DNA from: Bacilli bacterium
GTDB taxonomy: Bacteria > Bacillota_I > Bacilli_A > RFN20 > CAG-826
DNA: 8,267 bases
Direction: 5' to 3'
Assembly (NCBI GenBank): GCA_024693415.1
Contig: JAILKX010000053.1
Coordinates: 1-8,267 of the forward strand
Under the pieces are notes generated by a model that was not told the origin of the DNA, did not search any database, and worked only from the letters and a program-made list of their open reading frames with translations. Both the position numbers and the translations under genes were made by a program. Shown piece after piece: positions 1 to 5,849 of this stretch (position 1 is the stretch's first letter; each line of letters opens with the position of its first letter).

Positions 1-13
1 TCATTAGATAAAG

Positions 14-991
14 ATGAAAGAGATCACCATCACCAAAGCCAACGATGGCCAGAAGGCCGAGAAGTTCGTCAAGAAATACCTCTCGATGGCACCTCTTGGC
101 TTTATCTATAAGGCGTTCCGCAAGAAGGACGTCAAGGTCAACGGGCACTGGGTTACCAAAGAGGCGATTCTCCACGAAGGGGATGTCCTAAGGATCTACG
201 TGACCGACCAGCAGCTCGAGGATTTCCAGAAGCCGCGCCCCGCCGAGAAGAAGCCGTTCCCATATCCGATCGTCTACGAAGACGGAAGCGTGCTGATCGT
301 CGATAAGCCGAAGGGATTGCTCGTCTATGGCGATAAGACTGGCGTCAGGGAAACCCTAGGCAACGCCGTCCTCGATTACCTCTACATGAAGGGGGAATAT
401 GAGCCGGAGACCTCTAGCTTCGTCCCTAGCCCCGCCCATAGGCTCGACAGGAACACCTCGGGCTTGGTCGTATATGGCAAAACCGACGCCGCCCTTAAGG
501 CCTTGACCGAGATCTTCAAGGACAGGACCCTGATCGATAAGCGCTACCTCGCCCTCGTGGTCGGGGAGGTCGATAGGCCAGGGGAAATCGACAAGCCCCT
601 CTATAAGGACGCGAATTCCGGACGCGTCTACGTCCGCCCGATCGATAAGGGCGGCAAAACCGCGCTCACCAGGTATAAAGTGGTGGAGCGCTACCCCGGA
701 TACACCCTCTTAGAGCTCGAGCTCGTCACCGGGCGGACGCATCAGATCCGCGTCCACCTCGCCTCGATCGGCCACCCGATCGTCGGCGACGAGAAGTACG
801 GCGACTTCGCCGACTGCCGCAAGGTCAAAGCCCTCTGCGGACTCGAATCGCAGTTCCTCCATGCCTACAAGATGAGCTTTGGGGAAGTAGGGGGGTCGCT
901 CAAGGGATTGAGCGGAAAGACGTTTGAATCGCCGATGCCCGAATCTTTGCGGAACATCATTGCAAAGGTTTGCGCGCCTGCGACAAAATAA
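14..991 (+). CDS. RluC/RluD-family large-subunit rRNA pseudouridine synthase (S4 domain)
   Basis: The 325-residue product is a full-length RluA-superfamily pseudouridine synthase, which isomerises specific uridines in RNA, most likely 23S rRNA. An S4-type RNA-binding domain covers about residues 1-65 (the VNGHWV and EGDVLRIYV stretches). The catalytic domain follows from about residue 85. The family signature HRLDRNTSG lies at 142-150, with Asp145 the expected catalytic nucleophile, and GRTHQIRVHL at 240-249 is the second conserved block. The start is well bounded: an in-frame TAG sits at 5-7, three codons upstream, and the S4 domain begins at once. No strong Shine-Dalgarno is visible in the 13 bases before it. 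Phosphoglucomutase follows 29 bp downstream on the same strand. The exact rRNA target (RluC, RluD or a Gram-positive paralogue) cannot be told from sequence alone, so no symbol is given. Confidence 0.93.
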   Translation: MKEITITKANDGQKAEKFVKKYLSMAPLGFIYKAFRKKDVKVNGHWVTKEAILHEGDVLRIYVTDQQLEDFQKPRPAEKKPFPYPIVYEDGSVLIVDKPKGLLVYGDKTGVRETLGNAVLDYLYMKGEYEPETSSFVPSPAHRLDRNTSGLVVYGKTDAALKALTEIFKDRTLIDKRYLALVVGEVDRPGEIDKPLYKDANSGRVYVRPIDKGGKTALTRYKVVERYPGYTLLELELVTGRTHQIRVHLASIGHPIVGDEKYGDFADCRKVKALCGLESQFLHAYKMSFGEVGGSLKGLSGKTFESPMPESLRNIIAKVCAPATK

Positions 992-997
992 TATAAA
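969..997 (+). promoter_or_regulatory. Possible weak promoter for phosphoglucomutase
   Basis: TATAAA at 992-997 differs from the -10 consensus at one position. It lies 17 bp downstream of TTTGCG (969-974), a poor -35 match. Transcription would start near 1004, just ahead of the AGGAG ribosome site at 1010-1014 (6 nt before the ATG at 1021). The element overlaps the end of the pseudouridine synthase gene, so readthrough from upstream is equally possible. Confidence 0.3.
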
Positions 998-1020
998 GCC
1001 TGATAGACGAGGAGAGAAAA

Positions 1021-2733
1021 ATGGATTATCAAGCAAATTATGAGCGCTGGCTCAACAATCCGAAGGTCAGCAAGGAGGACAAGGACGTCCTTCTCAAGAT
1101 GACGGAGAAGCAGAAGCAGGACGCCTTCTTCAAGGATGCCGAATTCGGCACCGGCGGCATGCGCGGGGTTTTGGGCCCCGGCACCAATAGGCTGAACTGC
1201 TGGACCATCGGCAGGGTCACCGTCGCCTTTGGCGAATTCCTGCTCAAGACCTATCCGAACGCCCGCGAGATGGGCGTCGCGATCAGCCACGACAACCGTT
1301 TCTTCTCGAGGGAATTCACCCTCCAGTGCGCCGAGATATTCAACAAGATGGGCATCAAGGCCTACATCTTCGACGCCCTCCGCCCGACCCCTGAGCTATC
1401 CTTCGCGGTCCGCTATTGCGGCGCCTGCGGCGGCATCATGATCACCGCCTCGCATAACCCGCGGGAATACAATGGCTACAAGGTCTACGACCATACCGGC
1501 TGCCAGCTCGTCCCCGATGCGATCGCCCCGATGCTTGAGATCCTCAAGAACCTTCCGAACGAACTCGACGTCGAAGTCCCCGTCTTCGAGAAGAAGGCCG
1601 AGACCGTGGTCCTTGGGCCCGAGGTCGACGACGAATACTGCAAACTCGTCGAGCAGTGCCAGATCAACCCCGACCTCGACAAGAAGGGCTTCAAGGTCAT
1701 CTACACCCCGCAGCACGGCGCTTCCTATGAATCCGCGATGCGCGTCTTCCAGGACTGCGGCTACGAGATCATCCCGGTCAAGGAGCAGTGCATCCATGAC
1801 CCGAACTTCGGCGCGACCAAATCCCCGAACCCCGAAGTCGAGACCGCTTGGGAGCTTCCGCTTGAATACGCCCACCGCGAAAAGGCCAACCTCGTGGTCA
1901 TGACCGACCCCGATGGCGACCGCTGCGGCCTTGCCTATCTCTCCAGCAAAGGCACCTTCGAGAGATTGACCGGCAACGAATCCGGCGCCCTCCTCATCGA
2001 TTACCTCTTCCGCAGCTATAAGGAAAAGGGCGAGATCCCCGAAGACGCGGCGATGTACGACACCATCGTCACCTCCTCCCTCGGCCGCGAAGTCGCCGCC
2101 CACTATGGCGTCAAATCCGAATCCTTCCTCACCGGCTTCAAGTTCATCGGCGAGAGGATCTACCACTATGAGAAGCTCGGCCATGGCCCGAAGTTCATGT
2201 TCGGCTACGAAGAGTCCTATGGCTGCTTGATCCAACCCTTCGTCCGCGACAAAGACGGCGTCCAGGCCATCCTCCTCTACAGCGAAATGGCGCTCTATTA
2301 TCACCGCAAGGGCATCGCCCTCGACCAGGCGATGGCCGACCTCTACAAGAGATTCGGCTACCACTATGCGTTCATGAAGGATGCCTACTTCGCCGGCATG
2401 GAGGGCGCTTCCACCATGGCGAAGCTCATGAATGACCTCCATTCCTCGCCGCTAAAGGAAGTCGGCGGGCTCAAGGTCGCCTACATCGAAGACTATCTGA
2501 ATGACGTCACGACCTACGCCGATGGCTCCAAGAAGCCGATCGTCGGCCTCCCGGTCTCCGATGTCCTCAAGTTCTTCTTCGAAGACAAGTCCACCCTCTG
2601 CATCCGCCCCTCCGGCACCGAACCGAAGATGAAGTTCTACATCGAAGTCGTCGGCGACGACGAAAAGGAAGCCAAAGCGAAAGGCGCCTCGCTCTACAAG
2701 GCGTTCATGAAGCATATCGGCTTAGAGGCCTAA
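1021..2733 (+). CDS. pgcA: Alpha-phosphoglucomutase / phosphomannomutase (PgcA type)
   Basis: The 570-residue protein is a complete alpha-D-phosphohexomutase, interconverting glucose-1-phosphate and glucose-6-phosphate (possibly mannose phosphates as well) in the cytoplasm. This supplies precursors for UDP-glucose and envelope or storage glycans. All four family landmarks are present in order: the phosphoserine loop TASHNP with Ser144 in an ITASHNPREYNGYK context; the metal loop DPDGD at 296-300; the sugar-recognition loop GYEESYG at 395-401; and the phosphate-binding loop RPSGTEPK at 529-536. Length fits the roughly 580-residue Bacillus PgcA group better than the shorter GlmM or ManB mutases. 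The start is supported by AGGAG at 1010-1014. The 3' end overlaps the convergent HAD gene by 12 bp and is followed by a hairpin/T-tract terminator. Choice of sugar substrate is inferred from the family. Confidence 0.95.
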   Translation: MDYQANYERWLNNPKVSKEDKDVLLKMTEKQKQDAFFKDAEFGTGGMRGVLGPGTNRLNCWTIGRVTVAFGEFLLKTYPNAREMGVAISHDNRFFSREFTLQCAEIFNKMGIKAYIFDALRPTPELSFAVRYCGACGGIMITASHNPREYNGYKVYDHTGCQLVPDAIAPMLEILKNLPNELDVEVPVFEKKAETVVLGPEVDDEYCKLVEQCQINPDLDKKGFKVIYTPQHGASYESAMRVFQDCGYEIIPVKEQCIHDPNFGATKSPNPEVETAWELPLEYAHREKANLVVMTDPDGDRCGLAYLSSKGTFERLTGNESGALLIDYLFRSYKEKGEIPEDAAMYDTIVTSSLGREVAAHYGVKSESFLTGFKFIGERIYHYEKLGHGPKFMFGYEESYGCLIQPFVRDKDGVQAILLYSEMALYYHRKGIALDQAMADLYKRFGYHYAFMKDAYFAGMEGASTMAKLMNDLHSSPLKEVGGLKVAYIEDYLNDVTTYADGSKKPIVGLPVSDVLKFFFEDKSTLCIRPSGTEPKMKFYIEVVGDDEKEAKAKGASLYKAFMKHIGLEA

Positions 2734-3519
2734 TAGGTCAATCAATTCAAGGGCGACCCCGTTCTCGGCGGCGCCCTTTTTCGTTACGCGGAATTCCTCG
2801 CGCATCGGGGCGTAGATCGCGTTGTCCATCGCAAACCCTAGTCCCGCTTCGCGCAGCATCTCGACGTCGTTGCTCGAATCGCCGAAAGCGATCACGTCTT
2901 CTTTCGGAATGCCTAATTCCTCCATCACGTAGCGCAGGGCGCTCCCTTTATGGGCGCCATCGCGATATAGCTCGCTATAGGGGACGTTGCCCCAATCGCG
3001 CCATTTGATGCCAGGGTGCGATTCGCAGATCTTCGACAGCTCATCGTTATGCGACTTTTCGCATTTCATGAGGCACGTATATAGGATTTCGTCGTCTTTG
3101 GGCAGCTCGCCGAGCCTCATTTCGATGCCCTTTCGCGGGAAGAAGCCATCGAGGTAGAGGTCGCCATAGACGTCATATAGCGCGTCGGCAGTCTCGCAGG
3201 TGAACGATTTGAGGAAATCCTTCCCCGCGAAGAAGATCTCGCGGACGTCCTTGCCGGAGAAGGTGTATTCAAGGCGCGGGAAAGAGGGGTCGCCAGGATG
3301 ATAGACGAGGGCCCCGTTATAGCAAACGATGGGACCCGTGCATCCGATTTCGCGGTAAATGGGCTCGATGTTGCGGTAGGGGCGGCCGCTGGAAAGAAGG
3401 ACCACGTGGCCCAATGAATTGATCTTCCTAAGCGTTGCCGAGGTGAAAGGGGATGGCAGTTTGCCATCGATTGCGATGGTGCCGTCGACGTCGACGGCGA
3501 TGAGCTTCTTATTTCCCAT
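2722..3519 (-). CDS. Cof-type HAD-superfamily sugar-phosphate/phosphate hydrolase
   Basis: The 265-residue protein is a class IIB (Cof-type) haloacid dehalogenase-like phosphatase. Motif I is DVDGT at 10-14, with Asp10 the nucleophile and Asp12 the general acid/base. Motif II is SSGRP at 43-47, motif III Lys191 in HKGSAL, and motif IV GDSSNDVEML at 213-222 (Asp214 and Asp218 bind magnesium). The C2 cap lies between motifs II and III. These enzymes dephosphorylate sugar phosphates, FMN or PLP, and the substrate cannot be read from sequence. The ATG at 3519 is chosen because the frame opens directly into MGNKKLIAVDVDGT. The 63 in-frame residues upstream lie inside trpS and are Ser/Arg-rich nonsense. 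The gene starts 11 bp before the trpS stop with no visible Shine-Dalgarno, so translation is probably coupled to trpS. Confidence 0.92.
   Translation of the reverse strand: MGNKKLIAVDVDGTIAIDGKLPSPFTSATLRKINSLGHVVLLSSGRPYRNIEPIYREIGCTGPIVCYNGALVYHPGDPSFPRLEYTFSGKDVREIFFAGKDFLKSFTCETADALYDVYGDLYLDGFFPRKGIEMRLGELPKDDEILYTCLMKCEKSHNDELSKICESHPGIKWRDWGNVPYSELYRDGAHKGSALRYVMEELGIPKEDVIAFGDSSNDVEMLREAGLGFAMDNAIYAPMREEFRVTKKGAAENGVALELIDLLGL
2749..2781 (+). terminator. Intrinsic terminator for phosphoglucomutase, inside the convergent HAD gene
   Basis: AAGGGCG (2749-2755) pairs with CGCCCTT (2772-2778). A small inner CCG-TTCT-CGG hairpin occupies 2759-2768. The T run is 2777-2781, its first two bases closing the stem. 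It lies 16 bp past the phosphoglucomutase stop on its strand. On the other strand the same bases encode the last part of the HAD protein (KKGAAENGVA), and no T run follows there, so it should act one way. Confidence 0.7.
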
Positions 3520-4504
3520 ATACGTCGAGCAAGCCGACGGCTTTCTTGACGCGGTTGAGGGTGACGTTAGCGATCTTCGAAGCGCGCTCAGCGCCCTGGC
3601 GGAGCACCTCGAGGTAGGATCCGTCGTCGATGATCTGCTGGTATCTCTGCTGGAACGGCTCGAGCTCGGCGACGACGGCATCGGCGACCTCGCGCTTGAA
3701 ATCGCCATAGCGGTAGCCGACGAAATGCTCTTCGGCCTCGCTGATCGAGATTTCCTTGATCGCGGCGTAGATGGTCAAGAGGTTCGAGATGCCGGGCTTG
3801 TTTTCCTTATCGTATTTGACTTCGCTGCCCATATCGGTGACGGCGGACATGATCTTCTTGCGGACCACGTTCATCGGGTCCTTGAGGAAGATGTCGCCCT
3901 TGGGGTCGGATTTGCTCATCTTGACCTCGGGGTTGCTGAGCGACATGATGCGGGCCCCGACTTTGTTGACGCGGTAGGATGGGACGACCACGGTGTCCTT
4001 GCCATACCTCTTGTTGATGCGGTTGGCGAGGTCGCGGGTGATCTCGACATGCTGGATCTGGTCTTCGCCGACCGGAACGATGTCGGCGTCGTAAAGCAAG
4101 ATGTCGCAGGCCATGAGGACCGGGTAGGCGAATAGGCCGAGGCCGATCGCCGAATCGTTCATCTTGGCGGACTTCTCCTTGAACTGGGTCATGCGGCTAA
4201 GCTCGCCCATGTAGAGGTAGTTCTGCATGATGGCGTTCAGCTCGGCGTGGGCCGAGACGCTCGACTGGACGAAGATCGTCGCCTTCTTGGGGTCGAGGCC
4301 TGACGCTAAGTAAAACGCGGCTAAGTCGCGGGTGTTGTCATTAAGGGCCTTGGGGTCGATCGGCAGGGTCAGCGCGTGGAGGTCGGCGATGAAGATGAAG
4401 ACTTCTCCGCTGTCCTGAAAGTCCTTGAAGTGCTTAAGCGCACCGATGTAATTGCCGAGGGTCAGGTTCCCCGTCGGCTTGATTCCTGATAAGATACGTT
4501 CCAT
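3509..4504 (-). CDS. trpS: Tryptophanyl-tRNA synthetase, containing no tryptophan
   Basis: The 331-residue protein is a complete class Ic aminoacyl-tRNA synthetase that charges tRNA-Trp. It opens with SGIKPTGNLTLGNYIGAL (6-23), the HIGH-type ATP-binding region of TrpRS. GELSRMTQFKEKS (100-112), AYPVLMACDILLY (126-138) and GEDQIQHVEITRDLANR (146-162) follow, then KMSKS at 195-199. Length is typical of bacterial TrpRS. No Trp codon occurs anywhere in the gene; the Trp commonly found just before the GEL block (AELAWLL-type sequence) is replaced, here AELNAIM. The start at 4504 has GAGG at 4517-4514 as a weak ribosome site and a consensus -10 about 20 bp upstream. The short leader leaves no room for a T-box. 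The HAD phosphatase follows with an 11-bp overlap. Confidence 0.96.
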   Translation of the reverse strand: MERILSGIKPTGNLTLGNYIGALKHFKDFQDSGEVFIFIADLHALTLPIDPKALNDNTRDLAAFYLASGLDPKKATIFVQSSVSAHAELNAIMQNYLYMGELSRMTQFKEKSAKMNDSAIGLGLFAYPVLMACDILLYDADIVPVGEDQIQHVEITRDLANRINKRYGKDTVVVPSYRVNKVGARIMSLSNPEVKMSKSDPKGDIFLKDPMNVVRKKIMSAVTDMGSEVKYDKENKPGISNLLTIYAAIKEISISEAEEHFVGYRYGDFKREVADAVVAELEPFQQRYQQIIDDGSYLEVLRQGAERASKIANVTLNRVKKAVGLLDVYGK

Positions 4505-4524
4505 TTCGAATTGCCTCGGGGCTA

Positions 4525-4530
4525 ATTATA
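4525..4530 (-). promoter_or_regulatory. Promoter -10 element for trpS
   Basis: On the minus strand these bases read TATAAT, a perfect -10, ending 20 bp before the trpS ATG. Transcription would start near 4518 and give a leader of roughly 14 nt. No good -35 is seen at 16-18 bp spacing (ATCATT is the 17-bp candidate), so an activator may be involved or the promoter may be weak. Confidence 0.6.
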
Positions 4531-4533
4531 GAC

Positions 4534-4567
4534 CGATTGCGAAAGGAAATGATACCTTTGCGATTCG
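4534..4567. promoter_or_regulatory. Possible operator: inverted AAAGG/CCTTT with TTGCGA direct repeats
   Basis: AAAGG (4542-4546) and CCTTT (4555-4559) form a perfect inverted repeat around an 8-bp centre. The outer flanks continue imperfectly (9 of 13 positions match overall). TTGCGA occurs at 4537-4542 and again at 4558-4563, 21 bp apart, about two helical turns. The element covers the trpS -35/spacer region and lies upstream of the spx promoter. Chance is not excluded. Confidence 0.25.
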
Positions 4568-4602
4568 TGCTAGCGCGCGTATATCTTTCACCCGCCCGCT
4601 TA

Positions 4603-4611
4603 TGCTATACT
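4603..4611 (+). promoter_or_regulatory. Extended -10 promoter for spx, giving a probably leaderless mRNA
   Basis: TGCTATACT is an extended -10 (TG, one base, TATACT). Only 8 nt (4612-4619) separate it from the spx ATG at 4620, so transcription would begin at about 4618-4620, at or next to the start codon. No Shine-Dalgarno precedes the ATG and no convincing -35 is seen. A poorer -10-like TATATC at 4580-4585 could give a leader of about 28 nt, also without a ribosome site. Confidence 0.55.
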
Positions 4612-4619
4612 TTTCGCGT

Positions 4620-5099
4620 ATGATCAAGATTTACACTTCCCCCTCATGCTCATCCTGCCGCAAGGTCAAAAAATGGTTCGACGATAATCAGATTCCTTAT
4701 GTGGCGAAAAACATTTTCGGACCCACTTTGGCGGCTGAGGACCTCATGGAAGTGATTTCGAAATGCGAGAACGGGACCGAGGACATCATCTCGACCCGCT
4801 CGAAGATCGTGCAGGAGCAGAACATCGACTTCGATTCGATGACCATCTCTCAGCTCATCGCCTTCATCCAGAAGAACCCCTCGATCCTGAAGCGCCCGAT
4901 CATCGTCGATGACCATCGCCTCCAGGTCGGCTACAACGAAGAGGAGATCCGCACCTTCATCCCCCGGGCCAGAAGGCTCGCCGAAACCTATTGCAACCCC
5001 AAGACCTGCAAAGGGTATTCGACCTGCGAATACGCGAAAGCCCAGCTCGCCGCCGGCGGCGAAGCGGCCATGGAAGGAGCGTGCCATGACAAACCCTAG
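4620..5099 (+). CDS. spx: Spx-family redox-responsive RNA polymerase-binding regulator with a Cys-rich C-terminal tail
   Basis: The first about 120 of 159 residues are clearly Spx (ArsC-like thioredoxin fold). Features are YTSPSCSSCRK with the CxxC redox switch Cys10/Cys13, NIF at 31-33, Gly52 in ENGTEDIISTRSK (the position that contacts the RNA polymerase alpha C-terminal domain in Bacillus Spx), and RPIIVDDHRLQVGYNEEEI (92-110) with Arg92. In Bacillus, Spx binds RNA polymerase under disulfide stress and redirects transcription to thiol-homeostasis genes. Bacillus Spx is 131 residues; this protein adds about 28, with Cys125, Cys130, Cys136 and Cys155 (CNPKTCKGYSTC at 125-136), which could bind metal or form further disulfides. 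The ATG at 4620 is chosen because family members begin MxxxYTSPSC; the 56 in-frame residues upstream are divergent promoter DNA. The last 14 bp overlap the membrane-protein gene. Confidence 0.92.
   Translation: MIKIYTSPSCSSCRKVKKWFDDNQIPYVAKNIFGPTLAAEDLMEVISKCENGTEDIISTRSKIVQEQNIDFDSMTISQLIAFIQKNPSILKRPIIVDDHRLQVGYNEEEIRTFIPRARRLAETYCNPKTCKGYSTCEYAKAQLAAGGEAAMEGACHDKP
5074..5079 (+). promoter_or_regulatory. Shine-Dalgarno for the membrane protein, inside the spx 3' end
   Basis: AAGGAG lies 6 nt before the ATG at 5086 and within the last codons of spx. It is one of the best ribosome sites in the window and fixes the start inside spx, excluding the 59 low-complexity in-frame residues upstream. 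Confidence 0.75.
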
Positions 5100-5829
5100 A
5101 AGAAACGACTATTGCCGCCCGCAGTGGCTCTCCATGGCCATACTGTCCGCCCTGGTGTTCGTCCTTGGCGCGGTCGCGAGCTTCATGATCAATCTGGAAT
5201 CCCTTGAGGTCGGTTCCATCGATTTCATATTCTTCCTTGTCCCGATCGCCGCCGCCGTCATCGGCTTTGCCGCGGCTTTAGCCGGCATCGTCGGCGCCAA
5301 ATACCAGGAGAGGAGCGTCTCCTTCCTCGCGAGCCTATTCGCCTTGCTCGCCGCCGCGATCTACCCGATCCTCCAGTGGCTCATCATCTTCCACGGCAAG
5401 AACTTCGAAACACTATTCATCCTCGATTTCGATGTACAGGGTGAGCTCTTTTTGACCTTGAAGCAGTTCGGGGCCTATGCCGCGCTGCTTGGATTGATCC
5501 TTGGGATCATCGCCTTATCGGTCCGCTACCGCGCCAACAAGAGCATGGTGATTCTCTCCCTTATCAGCACCGTCTTCCTCTGGGCGGCCGCCGGCGTATT
5601 GATCGCCGATTTCCTGATCGAATTCGACCCCAGTTCCTATAGCGATGCCTTCGAAGTGGTGAAGTACGCGGTCTCCCACGCCGGATTCATCTTCCCCGCC
5701 ATCTTCATCGGCGCGGGCAACATGTTCCTAGCCATGAGATGGGACGACCCTGAAAAGAAAAAAGAGGAAGAGCCTAGGCTCAACCTCGATGGCGAAGAAG
5801 AAGACAAAGACGTGATCGTCGTCGAATAA
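5086..5829 (+). CDS. Six-transmembrane protein of unknown function, coupled to spx
   Basis: I do not recognise a family. The 247-residue protein has six predicted membrane helices at about 15-37, 46-71, 78-102, 126-146, 153-176 and 194-217. Positive residues follow the positive-inside rule: NPRR at the N-terminus, KYQER at 72-76, RYRANK at 147-152 and KKK at 224-226 all fall on the same side. The outer loops are neutral to acidic. Both termini are therefore predicted cytoplasmic. The tail (219-247) is strongly acidic and ends EEEDKDVIVVE. No ATP-binding, redox-cysteine or transporter signature was seen; the only cysteine is Cys10. The gene overlaps spx by 14 bp with its own AAGGAG, so co-expression is very likely. 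A role in envelope or redox stress is inferred from that neighbour alone. Confidence 0.85.
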   Translation: MTNPRRNDYCRPQWLSMAILSALVFVLGAVASFMINLESLEVGSIDFIFFLVPIAAAVIGFAAALAGIVGAKYQERSVSFLASLFALLAAAIYPILQWLIIFHGKNFETLFILDFDVQGELFLTLKQFGAYAALLGLILGIIALSVRYRANKSMVILSLISTVFLWAAAGVLIADFLIEFDPSSYSDAFEVVKYAVSHAGFIFPAIFIGAGNMFLAMRWDDPEKKKEEEPRLNLDGEEEDKDVIVVE

Positions 5830-5849
5830 CCGCTGGCTCAGCGGTTTTT
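5828..5849 (+). terminator. Intrinsic terminator for spx/membrane-protein operon, inside the CYTH gene end
   Basis: A perfect 8-bp stem, AACCGCTG (5828-5835) with CAGCGGTT (5839-5846), has a GCT loop. The T run is 5845-5849, its first two bases in the stem. It starts within the TAA of the plus-strand gene. The CYTH stop codon (5840-5838) and its last codons (KNR) lie in the same hairpin. On the minus strand only ATTC follows the stem, so it should work mainly for the plus-strand operon. Confidence 0.82.

Noticed and set aside
1396..2442. A 348-codon open frame antisense to phosphoglucomutase
   Set aside because: The translation is low-complexity (Val/Ala/Asp/Gly-rich) and matches no family; it mirrors the strong codon bias of the real gene, which has every catalytic motif.
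2676..2696. Possible minus-strand terminator for the trpS-HAD operon inside the phosphoglucomutase 3' end (AGCGA/TCGCT stem)
   Set aside because: Five-base stem with only a short T stretch after it; not distinguishable from chance in GC-rich coding sequence.
3481..3498. Perfect 18-bp palindrome GCCGTCGACGTCGACGGC
   Set aside because: It encodes the HAD motif I residues A-V-D-V-D-G with repeated GTC GAC codons, so the symmetry is explained by the protein sequence.
3419..4135. A 238-codon plus-strand open frame across HAD and trpS
   Set aside because: It spans two intact minus-strand genes and reads as acidic low-complexity sequence, a shadow of their codon use. Similar shadows at 4650-5087, 6810-7340 and 7385-7699 were dropped for the same reason.
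4505..4619. T-box or other riboswitch controlling trpS
   Set aside because: The gap is 115 bp and the trpS -10 lies only 20 bp before the ATG, leaving a leader of about 14 nt.
4452..4619. Upstream extension of spx by 56 residues
   Set aside because: It would run through trpS coding sequence and both divergent promoters, and Spx proteins begin directly at MxxxYTSPSC.
5770..5781. Palindrome GAGCCTAGGCTC followed on the minus strand by a T-rich stretch, as a CYTH terminator
   Set aside because: The stem would be only 4 bp and the T run starts 6 nt away; the T-rich stretch comes from Lys/Glu codons of the membrane-protein tail.
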